64,000 nucleotides of DNA. Source: Echinococcus granulosus (Eukaryota; Platyhelminthes; Cestoda; Cyclophyllidea; Taeniidae). The DNA lies in NCBI RefSeq assembly GCF_000524195.1, contig NW_020170443.1:314233-378232 (forward strand). The letters run 5' to 3'. This document shows positions 25,049 through 36,174 of the stretch, piece after piece (the first letter of the stretch is position 1; each line of letters starts with the position of its first letter). A program made the translations under genes and the position numbers. Under the pieces are notes generated by a model. That model saw only the letters and a program-made list of their open reading frames with translations, searched no databases and was not told the origin of the DNA.

Positions 25049-25954
25049 ATGGCTGGATGCGCCTTGCGCTTTCTGTCTGTAGATCTCTTCAAGACTCTCA
25101 TCTATCCCAAGGAAAATATTATCAAAACTTATACTCGCTTCGTTCAAAAACACCTAGACTATGAGTTCGATCATCGCACGGTAATGCCTCATTTCACGGA
25201 GGTTTATGGCCTGATGGAAAATAAGTGGCCCAATTTTGGTCGCTTTGACGGAGTCAGTGCTGATCGTTGGTGGAATGAAGTTGTAAGTTCTCGAGTTATT
25301 TCAGCCAATGCTGAAGTTTATTCAATCATTTGCGCGGAGCTCCCCATTCAGTGAAGCCTACGTTAGACGTGCTCTCACGCTGAGTGTCACTAGTGAAATC
25401 TATGATTGGTTTTCAACCAATGAGGCTTGGGACGTGGTTCCCGGTACAGTCGAAGGCTTGACTGAGTTGACAGACACGGGCCTCCATTTGGCTATCCTCT
25501 CCAACTCTGATGAAAGAACTCCGGTTATTTTGAAGGCCCTCAACCTCGATAAGTTTTTTACTGTGAGTTTACTGGGTATATATGCAGTCGACTCAACATT
25601 TAGGCGCCTTAGTCAATCTTGCCTCAGTTTGTTGTCTTCTCTCGGAGCTGTGCTTACATGAAGCCGGAAGCGAGGATTTTTGAGTTGGTTTGCGGCCGTT
25701 TCTTTGATTCCGAGGTCCATACTGAAATGGCCTCGCAGTCGCGGATGGCACAATATGGTCATGTTGGAGATTCGGCGACTCGCGACTACTGGGGCGCATT
25801 GCGTGCTGGGTGTGGGCGTGCCTTCTTGCTGCAACCCGAAAATTCTGAACCCTGCTTCTGGGCGTACCAGGACACCACGTCAGGACGGTCCCGAAATCTT
25901 GTTCCTGCACAGGACAGGATCTCCTTTCTTGCTCAAATTTTGGAACGTTTATAG
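25049..25954 (+). CDS. HDHD3: HAD-like hydrolase, HDHD3-like
   Basis: Exons 25049-25282, 25305-25562 and 25628-25954 give 272 residues, close to the 251 of human HDHD3. The fold is a haloacid dehalogenase with a helical cap. Motif I reads SVDLFKTL, motif II ILSNSDER, motif III MKPEARIF and motif IV GHVGDSATRDYWGALRAG. The cap contains the RWWNEV block typical of HDHD3. In classical HAD phosphatases motif I is DxD; here the second Asp is Phe, and HDHD3 proteins also lack it, so phosphatase activity is doubtful. The first intron is only 22 nt if the TTTCAG acceptor is used, or 34 nt with an alternative AAG acceptor; both fit the frame. The gene is divergent from flotillin. Confidence 0.8.
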
Positions 25955-26010
25955 GGAAAGATTCCAGTCCTTGCATAACTACTGCGATTTGTGGCCTGTG
26001 GTTTTCTACG

Positions 26011-26016
26011 AATAAA
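26011..26016 (+). terminator. Poly(A) signal AATAAA of the HDHD3-like gene
   Basis: A canonical signal 57 bases after the stop codon, suggesting a short 3' UTR. Confidence 0.65.
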
Positions 26017-26899
26017 TGATTTGGTGCTCATTATTCTTCTTGCAAACCATTTGCCTCTTGATTCACAAGTGCTTTCACGCATTTCTTAGCTAATTTTTTA
26101 TTATTTGTTTAACAGCATCTTGGAGTCATAAATTTAATGCATATGCCTATTGGGAAAAGCGCATTGACCAACTTTGCATGTGTTTATTGCTTGTGTATTA
26201 TTTGTGCCGCCTAGTTTGTCGTGTAGTTGCTCGTGTGTCCAGTGTGGTCGACGCAATCTACGGCAAGATACTCGAACTGAGACAGGTAGTCAATGATGGC
26301 CAGAAGGCTGCTAGTTTGGAAAAAAAATTGCTATTTTAGGAGTATGAGACCGCTTGAATTGGTTCAATCACGCAAGGTAGGTTAGAGCATGAAAATGAGT
26401 GGGTCACCTGGACCCTACCTTAGCACCACGGATGCGGAGATAAGTGGAACGTGCTGGCCCTACGTGTGGTGGATTCCTTTCAGGGTCTTTGGGTGCAGTG
26501 AATGAATGAAACGCCCAAGAATAATCACTGTGGTCTTTGCAAATGGAAAAGTGCAACTAAACCAAATCCTTTTGTGATGAAGAGACTCAGACCTACAATG
26601 CTGCTTGGAATATGTGAGGAAGACCTGAGCATAAAAAATACTTTTTTAGTGTTCTCACCAGACTTGGAACAACGGAATTGACCACTTCTTCGATTATTTT
26701 CCTGATTTGGGAGGTGCCTTCTGGGATTTCGTGTTCTGCACCCTTTTTGTACTCCATAAACTATTTTTCATTAAGATTACAAAGTGTAGTTGTCATCGGT
26801 TTTGATGCATCCCTGAATGATATTTGGGATGACGAGAAATTAGTGTGGAATTGGACTTGTGAATGCTAAAATTGACGTTAATTTGCTGTTGCTTCCCAG
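26017..26899. other. Intergenic, possibly with the first exon of the next gene
   Basis: The next gene's first recognised exon opens at an acceptor (AG at 26898-26899) in phase 0, so a short initiating exon should lie in this stretch. I could not pick it out. Confidence 0.4.
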
Positions 26900-28512
26900 G
26901 CCTCGACTGCAGTACCGAAGAAACCCAAGGTGGTGGAATTCAGTGCATTGACACTATGGCAGCAGACAGGTGTGCGATGTCTCCGAGTAACACACTTTCT
27001 CTTGGCACGAAGTGGTCTCTTTGTGGCCATCTTCCTTCTCTGTCTGCTGAGCGAACGTGCCGATTATGAGACACACCCGCCGGTCCATCCATGGATCATC
27101 TATCTCCACGTAAGCCTTATTACGCCCCCACGGATCAAGAGAATGGTTCAGTCAGAGGAGGCTGCTGCTCCTTTGACGATCGCTTGTTTGAAGCATACAT
27201 GTAAAATCGGAGATACAAAAGCGATCCCGAGATCTACATTCAGTAGACTTGAATTCAATTCCTCGTTTCCTTAAAGGCCTAACTGATTTCACTACCTCCT
27301 CGTAGGCCAGTATCTACCTGCTCACCTCGACCGGTATGTCAGCGCGTTTACTTCCAAGCACCTCTGTTTTCGTTGCGGCGGTCTTCTACATCCACCTCGC
27401 TTACCTCCTGGGTTTTGAGCCGACCTTCGGCTACCCGCCTTGGCTTCGGATACGCGTCGCATTGCGCCTTCTAGGCTTGGCGGGTGGTAGCCTCCGAATG
27501 CTTGCTGCAGGGGACTTTGACTCTTCTCGTCACTGGGACAAACTCGGCGTGGGTCTCTCAGGCTGCGTTTGTGCTCTCCTCGGCCTTATCTCCCTCCCCA
27601 CCATGACGCTACCCAACCTCAACACTGCCATGCATCGCCACGAGCTCTCCTCCGCCTTTCCCAACATCTTTGTGACCCACCTAATCCATTGGGTCATTGG
27701 AATAGCCTTCTGCCTGGCTTTTGTCGGCTACACGTTTCCGATTCTTGTGATTCTTCCCCAGGGTAGGAGTCTTTTAATGAACTATGCCGACTCTTCATTA
27801 TATTTAAGTAGAAATGGGGAACCCTAAATTTCTTCCGAGTTACTGTGGGGCTTCAATTCAAACCAAGACTATCCATTTTATGATCATTAAAGCAAATGCT
27901 ACCACGGCGACAGTGTACGATTGTCAATTACCCCATTACAAACCCTAATAGCTGGCCATTAACCAGTTTGAACAACACTAATCAAGATGACAAGCAACAG
28001 TGGGATGTGGTGATGATTAAAGCTTCCTGTGAAAGCTGTAAGATCGGCGGGTATCTACGGAAGACGCTCATCTGCGCGATTCCCAAAACGATATTAAGCG
28101 CGCAGAATTTCGAGGCCAGTAATACTGGAGTGCTCACTTATCGACGACTTTCCCTGTTATCCTCGAATTCTCTGCCTAAGTAGTTTTCGTTACGATTCAA
28201 ATGCGAGCCTTGTCATTTCATTATTGGGCTACGACCGCTTTCAACCAGTTGGAATGCCCCCTAGGTCGAGGACAGGTGCCGTTTTTCGCGAAGATGGTGG
28301 TGTGGGCGGACGGACTCGCTTGTCTGGGCTGGGGCCTGACGCTGATCGCCAAGGATGCCAATTGGACCTACTGGAAGGCGCAAGGTGTGGAGTTCTGGCT
28401 GCAGAATACGATCATCCTTGCGGAGGTGGTTACGATCGCCTCTATTGCCGTTGGTGCCAGTCTGCCCTGGTTGGGCAGAGTGACGAAACCGCCGCATCAG
28501 AAGGAGCAGTAG
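26900..28512 (+). CDS. Multi-pass membrane protein, TMEM101-like (5' end not found)
   Basis: Exons 26900-27109, 27306-27762 and 28265-28512 join in phase 0 and phase 1, giving about 304 residues plus a missing start. At least six hydrophobic segments are visible, among them LFVAIFLLCLL, STSVFVAAVFYIHLAYLLG, LIHWVIGIAFCLAFVGYTF and IILAEVVTIASIAVGAS. Two blocks recall TMEM101: LLSERADYETHPPVHPWIIY near the start and YWKAQGVEFWLQN before the last helix. I recognise these from memory of the family and cannot test them here. The function of TMEM101 is poorly known. The C-terminus is a short basic tail, PPHQKEQ. The gene converges on the CMC1-like gene. Confidence 0.6.
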
Positions 28513-28689
28513 ATTTGAACTTCTGAGTTATTGTAAAGTATAACCACTGTTTGGCCTACCCCAAATAACATTTTTTGACGTATATTGGTTTGCTTTGTCT
28601 TGATTGCAAGGCGTGTATTCTTTCACTGTTTGATACAATTCTAACTCTACCACACGGTTCGGAAATATTCGTCTCGGCTTGACTTCAGC

Positions 28690-28695
28690 AATAAA
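28690..28695 (+). terminator. Possible poly(A) signal of the TMEM101-like gene
   Basis: AATAAA about 180 bases after the stop. On the opposite strand TTTATT at 28760-28765 could serve the convergent CMC1-like gene. Confidence 0.35.
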
Positions 28696-29267
28696 ATTTT
28701 CATTAGACATTGGATAATTCCATAGACTGAAAAACAACGCGTGAAGCACAGTGCAAGAGTTTATTAATAGATGATTAAAAACGACTACGACAATATGCTA
28801 CTGGGGTCCGTCTCATAAAACAAAAGAGGGGATTTTTTGGGCGGACAGCGTTTTTAAAATGCCACTTTTACTCAGTGCCTGGGTGCGACCAAAATTCGTG
28901 TCAGCTGGTGCATAGGGGTTATCAAAACTGCTTGTCTAGGATGGTGACTTAACGAGCTCGTTCCTGTTATACGTTCCCTGACAGGAGTCAAGTGTTGGAG
29001 TATTAAAAACGAGGAAGTTCTTTTTTTCCCAAAAAAGTGATTATTAGAGCGGAGAGCGACACACGAAGCCGGCTGGCACATGGGCTGATCAACAGCCAAA
29101 CCAACCTCATAAAGGTAGGTGCCAAGGAAGTAAGTTAGGTACCTGGTGCAGCTCAAGCTAAAAGCTGCACGCTTGGGCACAGAAATGACCAAGTAAAAAT
29201 TAATAGCTAATTCCGTCAAGAGGCTGATTTCTGTACACTTAACGAGAGAGGAGGAGTCCCGTCACAC

Positions 29268-29856
29268 TTATTTGATATCATCGCTGCCCGCACTAGACCT
29301 TCGCAGCATCTCTTTGGTAAAAAAGCGCACACCGACACCAGTTCGACGAAATTCTGCGCGTCGTTGAAGGTACTCCTCCTCAAATTTCTTCATCTGCTCC
29401 GGATCTTGGACTAGCCTGCAAGGGAACAAGCAACTGATAGGTAGGGCAATATAATGAGCAGTGATGCCTTACTGTCAAGGTACCGTACCAAAAATCCTGA
29501 GCTTAAGAAAAAAACCTTATATCAAACGATCCAACGATATTGACAGGATCAGAAAGCGCAGGGGATGGGTAAGTTGCAGGCAAGATGAAAGCAAGGTAGG
29601 GGAGGGGAGCTTACGTGTTTTGGCACTCATTGACCAGGGCAAACTCCACCTTGCACTTGCGCGAGGGGACCCAACTGTCCTTGTGAGCACGGATGCAAGT
29701 GCGCCAGTGACGCCATTCACGCTCACACAAGTCGAACATGAGACGCTCCTGTACGAACTTGGAGAATAGCGTGCCCCGCTCCGTATCCGCAATGGTGCGG
29801 TCGTCTGGATCTCCATAGCCTACTGGACCGCCCTTATAGCCTTGATAGGCTGTCAT
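29268..29856 (-). CDS. CMC1: CMC1-like mitochondrial twin CX9C protein
   Basis: Two exons, 29856-29615 and 29415-29268, join in phase to give 129 residues. The centre has two CX9C motifs, CEREWRHWRTC and CKVEFALVNEC, which form disulphide-linked helices in proteins imported to the mitochondrial intermembrane space by the Mia40 route. The second exon has FEEEYLQRRAEFRRTG, matching the CMC1 block after the second motif. CMC1 stabilises newly made COX1 during cytochrome c oxidase assembly. The N-terminus (GYKGGPVGYGDPDD) is Gly/Asp-rich, and the protein is slightly longer than human CMC1 (106 residues). An AG acceptor preceded by a pyrimidine-rich tract lies three bases before the ATG. Confidence 0.85.
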
Positions 29857-31250
29857 CAACTAGGCAAAGATAAGCAAATAGAACAGGATGGTAACACTTT
29901 AGGAACCCACATGAGGAAATCCAGTCATGATAATCTGTACGGAAAGGGTGTGATTGAGACAAACTGCTGCAAAAAATGGTACCCGAGACAAACATTTCCT
30001 CCGTTAAAATGCGACCAAATAATTTTAACAAAAAATAAAGCAATTCGAAGTAGAAAACCAATTACAACAGGCACACTTGGTCCTAGCCAATAGGAAGTCC
30101 AACCTACATTGCAACTACCGGTGAAGCGTAGAAGTTTGTGGAAGTGGTGGGCAATTTTAGTAATTTAAATAAAGTTCCAACAAAAATATCGGTATAACAG
30201 TACACATTTTGTACGATTCTAAGACACACACAGACCATTTGTAGAACACTTGAAAAGCAGTTAAGAATTTCTATAGCGGTTGCTACCCATGGAAAATTTC
30301 GACCGAAGCAGTCCTTTATTAATTATCTCCGATGAAAAATACAGATTTAAAATTAACGTACTTTTCGATGCAAGAAGAAGTGGAACTAACCCATTAAATC
30401 CATGATCTTTGGCTGTTGGTGAAAGGAAAGGTGTACCTAAGGGATCTTGTAAATGCCAAATTTAAATAAGAAATCTGCACATAGTTTAGGAAGGATTTAC
30501 TAGGGTTGCCTATTTTTAGGTGAGATAAATATATTTTAAACGTTATGTGTCCGCAATAAACACAATACTTAAGAATGCGGAACTCGTTTGCTCTTTTGAT
30601 TAAACTTTAATTATTTAGATGCAAGCAAATTGGTTACAGAGAGCTATGTTGGGCTTCCTTTGCTATGTTACCTAAAAAAACTAACACTATTTGAGTAAGC
30701 CTTCATAATCCCACTTCGCATACTTTAGTCGTAATGCAGGTTTCGTTGCAAAGTCGCATCAGGAGGTTTAGGCAGGTTGCTTCCTCCAAAGTGTTTATTC
30801 GTCTCCATAATATTGTTTTGAAGGGAATTTAGTGGCTGTTCGAACTTTTTTAAAGGGGTCCCTTCGTAAGCTTGGGGATCTTTACTTGGTCCTTGTACCG
30901 CTTGCTTTGAACTCCACTGGGATCCGGTTGGTCCACCTGGTCTAATTTTTAGGTATTGTTACTCCACCAACCTTACTTTTTGTTTTGTTCTTATAATCCT
31001 TCAATAGCTGTTACTACTCATCAATATGTTTCCTTATGTGTTAATTCTGCTTCCTACCCCCAAATAACATTTTATTTTTCGTGGTAGCTCAATTTTCTTA
31101 TAGGAGCATCTTTCTGCTTTATAGCTAATAATTGAGTCATTAGTCAATCTCACCGCTCCATTTTAAGAATTTTCCGTTGCTTTTTACATATGCTAGTACA
31201 AGTGGATATGATATTCAATATTCTTTTTCCTACAGATTTGACTTCTGTCC
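29857..31250. other. Intergenic between divergent genes
   Basis: About 1.4 kb, AT-rich, with no recognisable gene. A strong acceptor (TTTTTCCTACAG, AG at 31234-31235) sits 15 bases before the sorting nexin ATG. Confidence 0.45.
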
Positions 31251-34200
31251 ATGGCATCAGACTTCGCCGATCCGTCGACATTTCTGGCAGACACTGTGCC
31301 TATTGGTGGGGCGTCAGTTGTTCCACAAGGCTTTAATTCACAAAGTCGAATCATATCTGATCCTACGGATAATACATCTGAGTATTACCTGCATGTGGAA
31401 ATATCTGACGCCCTTAGTAACAAGGATTTTGTCTCCTTCACAGTTCGCACAAAGGTCAGTCCCTCAGTCCCATAGCCATTTCTTCTAGCTCTGCACTTTG
31501 CAAACTATCCTTCCATCCATTTCGTCACGCTTCTCCCCCCCCTTTACAGACCAATTTACCCGAATTTAAGCAGCAAAAGATGCAGGTGAATCGCATTCAC
31601 GACGACTTTATGTGGCTTCATGACCAGCTAGAGGAAAATGAAGCATTTGCTGGCTTCATAGTAGGTTTTTCCTTTCTCAGTGACTATTTGCCAGGTGCCT
31701 CCAGCTCCTCCACGACCTGATTTCGACTCCTCCAGAGCAAAACTCCAACGTCTCGGCAAAAGCGAAGGCACTATGACAAAGCAAGATATGCAGAAACTGA
31801 AAGCAGAGCTCGAGGCGTAGTTTCCAATATCCGTATTGTCAATGTTTTTCACTTTTAGAGAATATCTAGCCAATTTCAAGAAAACAGTCGCCATGCACCA
31901 GGTCTTTCTTCAGCGAATAGCTAATCACCCTGTTCTTCGAAACGACTATGGTTTCCGGGTATTTCTGGAGTACGAGCAGGAACTCAGCGTGCGTACCAAA
32001 AATGCCAAGGAAAAGGTAAGCATTGCTGTTTTGTCCTCTTCATTTTATTTTTCCTCTCCTTTTTGCGTAGGCGGTAGGCTTTCTCAAGTCGGTTACAAAA
32101 ACGGCGGACGAGAATTTGTTACTGTCTAACCAGAGGGAGGATGATCCCTTTTTCAGAGAGGAGAAGTCATATCTTGTTCGTTACTACAATGCTGTGCACG
32201 ACGCTTACAATTCCACCGATGCGATGTGCCGAAATCGTCGGCTTGTGGGTGAGAGTGTCCTCCGTCTGGAGCTGCTGCTGCAGGACCTTGCTACCACTCC
32301 ACCCATTAATTTCAAGTCCGCTGAGTCCTTGTGCGCTCTCATTCTGGTTACTTTTGTGTACTGTGTGTATGACCTCTGAACGACCCTGCCTTTACCTTTT
32401 TTACAGGCTCACATCAAAACTATGCAATTTCTTCGGTGCCTTCTATGTACGTTAGCAATCGTTCGATTGTCTTATGATGTTTTTCCACGATGATTTTGAC
32501 ATTAATGAAAGTGGATGAAAGAATATGTATTTAGTTGCTCGATGAAGGTTTACTCAATTTGATATGGTTTCCAGCGCACTTTTTGTGAAGCTTCGTAAAT
32601 GTTGAAAATTACTAGTTTCATCCTTATCTTCAGTTTGATGATTGGACCGTTAAAAGGTCTTTAAGGCGGCAATTTTAGACTTCTCTGTCAAATGCGTTTT
32701 TGGCAAAGCCTCACTAAGCCAAATTGAGACAAGGGTATCACAAGTAGGCGCTTTTTACTCATTTTCTAGGAAATTAATTGAGTGGGCTAAAGATATCGTT
32801 TTTATTCATGATTTGCGGAATATCATCAGGAATATCGGTTTTTTTTATCAACAGGGTCGGTCTCATAAAACACATTTGAATTCGAGTCCTATTGCCAGTT
32901 TTTTTCATTTGGAAGTATTAATTGTATTTCTTGTTCTGACTGATTTGAACGTGCGCGTAGGATAGAAGCAGGGTTTACGCGATTAAGTAATCTCTTTACC
33001 AACACCTAGAATTGCTCACATCGCTTCCATGAAAGAAATTTTCAATCAGCATTCGAACAATTTTGCGTTTAGTATTAGGCTAGTTTTAACTCATTTTTCT
33101 GTTTTGAGTACACAATCTTCAAAATGAGCTATCGAGACACTGCTTTGTGCATTCGCTAGTAAATGAGTTCGTTTACTCGTTTTCCTGCAATACAGTGTGG
33201 GTCGCTAAAAGAATCTGCAGCATGATCAGCCTAAATGCAATCGTTTCTCTAGACTATACCGGGTGTGACTAAGGGAAACAATTTTGCCTTTCGACATGAT
33301 TTGCCAATCATAGATTCATTAGTTTGAGATGCAGCTCCATCTAGGGTGAATGAGAATATGGATGATGATGAGGATGAGGATGAGGAGGTCTTTCTCATGC
33401 CCCTGACAGCCACTGCAGATGCGCGTGACGGCGGATGAGGATTTGAAGCTGACCGACACACTGGCCTACTACAGCGCTGAGTCGGCAGCGGCGAGGGATC
33501 TGCTCTATCGACGGAGTCGCGCACTGGCGGACTATGCAGCGGCGAATCGGGCGCTGGACCGCGCGCGTGCCAAACAACGCGATATCACTGCCGCTGACGA
33601 ACAGCAGGCTGCCGCGCACAAACGCTTCACTGACATCTCGCAAATGGCGCGCCGTGGTAAGGTGTTTTTGTTCCTCCGACCTCTTCCCTCTCTCTCCCTC
33701 CGTTGCCTCCTTTTCCACAAAATGTGAGAGTTCCCTCAATTCCACTCTCCTCGCTTCACTTAGAAGTCTTAAAAAAAATACCTGGATCAAGTGAGGGCCC
33801 GTAACTGGTAGCTGTGTTTGGCCAAATTGAGTGAGTGAGGCTTGTTTCTCCGATCGAGCTGTTTCTAACTTGCCTTGTCGTCAGACTTCTTCCCTGTCAT
33901 TTTCCCTTCCAAATAGCCACCCCATTACATGGATTTACACTTATGTAATTTGCCCTTGCAGAAATCGAAGACTTCAAGGTGCGAAGGATAAAGTACTTCC
34001 AAGAGAACCTCGTAGCCCTCGCTGAACTGCAAATTAAGCACGCCAAGGTAGGCTGTGCTTCTGCTCCCTTTTCTTCTACCAAAACTCACTTCATATTTTT
34101 TTTGCGTTTGCCGTTAGATTATTCACCTTTGATTTTCTTGCATTTCATCTGTACGGTTGTTTATTACATCAAACGAGGACACAGTTGACCTTGATTAGGG

Positions 34201-35038
34201 GTATTTTTTTCTGCACTTAAAAAGGTATACATTACTATTTTATAAAAGGAAGATCATTTATCAGAATATGTTCAGCTATACTAACCGATCAAACGAGCCT
34301 CAGACTTTGGTACTTCTCGCATCCCCCTGCACATACCCTCTGGCCCAACCGATCATGCCTAATTGTCACTAGGCGCCTGCAAACGAAAACCGCTTTAACC
34401 TGAGATGTTTGTTTTGTTACTGTAGTCATTTGCCCCGTTAATCACTGACCTGAATGCTAGGTGTCTGATACCATGACTCAGTGCGCCTCTCCTGACAGCG
34501 CAAGTCGTGTCACGACTTTTGTTTACAAGTTCATGCGCTTATTCTCTGTGCAAGTTGGCGTTAGTTAATGCCTTTTCAGTCCCCATAATCTCACCTGCAC
34601 AAACTAGTTAGTTATTTTAACAGATTGGTTAGGTAAACTGAACTTCCCCTTTCCACTAACGCCAGTGGAGTTACTGCCTCGTACCCGATCAACAATGTCT
34701 ATAATAGGCTTTTGAAGGACAAATTTTCCCCACCTGGGAAATACGATCCGTCAAATTTCCTATAAGAATGTAAGGGGAAAATCACAACCTTTGCTCTTCT
34801 GCCAGTGCTTTGGATCCTCTAAGTGGCGGTAGTGGTGACGTTGTCACTTGGCTTCACTTTCTTTCAGGCTTGCATAGCGCTTCTGCAGAGTACTCTAGCG
34901 GCAATCAAGCCAATCACCTACACCACCACCGCCGCTGCCGCCTCCGCCACTACCACTGCTACCGGTGCGGTCACTGAGATTATTGCGAAATCCTCCCATG
35001 ACGTGCCTGTCCTCAGCGACCCTGACAACCTCCCCTGA
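31251..35038 (+). CDS. SNX6: Sorting nexin 5/6 homologue (PX-BAR)
   Basis: Exons 31251-31454, 31550-31660, 31695-31816, 31859-32015, 32071-32346, 33419-33656, 33962-34047 and 34868-35038 are clear and follow the family order. The PX domain (residues about 25-150) has [14 protein letters not shown] and [20 protein letters not shown]. The BAR domain follows, with [34 protein letters not shown] and a final [12 protein letters not shown]5/6 pair with SNX1/2 to tubulate endosomes and recycle cargo. The link between 32346 and 33419 is not settled: a piece from 32407 (AHIKTMQ) matches the expected position, but no donor fits the frame, so a microexon or a small sequence error is likely. The C-terminus carries an extra Ala/Thr-rich tail absent from the human protein. 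Two introns here are only 34 and 42 nt. Confidence 0.9.
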
Positions 35039-35461
35039 TTTTCCACCACTATCATTGGCGCCTCTCTTTACCTCCCCATTCGTGTGACTGATCCTTGGAT
35101 GTAACCTTGCTCGTATCTCTCCTCCTCCACCTCCTCCCTCTCCTTCACTTTGCTTTCGCCATTTCCTGGTTTTGGTTGGAGCTCCTCTTGCCTCACTCAC
35201 CGATTCTCCAAGCGAAATGAAAAAAGAGAACCGTTTGCTGTCTTACTTTTTTACTATTACCAAGACGAGGGAGAGTTACTGTTGTTTTAGAGTCATTTCA
35301 CACCAACCAGTTACCGGTGGTGATTATTAACGCCACAAATTGAAAAGCGTAGGGTACACGTTGTCTTTGTTTGTTTCAAGACAAACAGGAAATGAGGACC
35401 ACTACCTCGAAGGTTCTTCTGGCTACTTTTAAAAATAGTTAACTCAAGTTACTTAAAGGGG

Positions 35462-35531
35462 CGGTTATCCATTGGTTGGAAGCTCATCCAGCCGATGAGG
35501 TGACAGGAGGCTGGATTCGGGCGGATAACCG
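35462..35531. repeat. Nested inverted repeat (hairpin-forming)
   Basis: An outer perfect 9-bp stem, CGGTTATCC (35462-35470) with GGATAACCG (35523-35531), encloses a perfect 8-bp stem, ATCCAGCC (35486-35493) with GGCTGGAT (35509-35516). The 15-base apex is GATGAGGTGACAGGA. It lies between the sorting nexin and PA28 genes. It could be a folded RNA, a small mobile-element remnant or chance. Confidence 0.45.
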
Positions 35532-36174
35532 TCATGGTGGCGTCAATGCCTTATCACTTCCGAAGTCACAGTGTGTACCCGCCGCTTTATAATACTGTTA
35601 CCAACTTTGTCCATTGTTTCATTCTGAGTGCCTTTGATTCGGACCATCGGCTCCACTAAACTTTAACACGGCTTCAGTTATGCTGCCAAAGAGGAATGGG
35701 ACGATGCAAATAGAACCAGTGAAGGTGCCTCCTCATCATGCGTTGATGAGAGGCCAAATCTTTGGAAGGTGGGCGCTTTCCTGGATCTGGTATGGTGAGA
35801 TTTGCCGAGACACCAAGTACAACCAATCAGACGAAGCCTTGAGGAGCGGAGCCCAAGAAGGTGAGTTACTATTGGTCGGTTGAAGGCCTCGCCATCCTAC
35901 CAAACAACAGATCCAAGCACAAAAACTAATCCCAGCCCACACTCTATTCATGAAATACCACAGCACCTAATGACAATCACTGCATCGATTCGAGAATCAC
36001 CTCGACAACTTTGACAAAAACATGTTTACAAGCTTTTCTGATTGGAACCGGCTATCGGATTGCAAGGTCGCCCCTCCGGAGCGAATCCGTGATCCACGTG
36101 GTGTCGTGTAAATGAAAACGATTTTTGCCTGAAGCCCACGTGATCTGAGGGTTGGTGTGGTGCAGAGTTCGCGC

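Noticed and set aside
28872..29219. 115-codon open frame downstream of CMC1
   Set aside because: It follows the stop codon on the same strand with no splice signals or known domain; probably 3' UTR or spacer.
33361..33390. GAT/GAG repeat as an acidic coding exon of the sorting nexin
   Set aside because: Each frame either fails to join the next exon or meets a stop before it, and human SNX6 has no acidic insert here.
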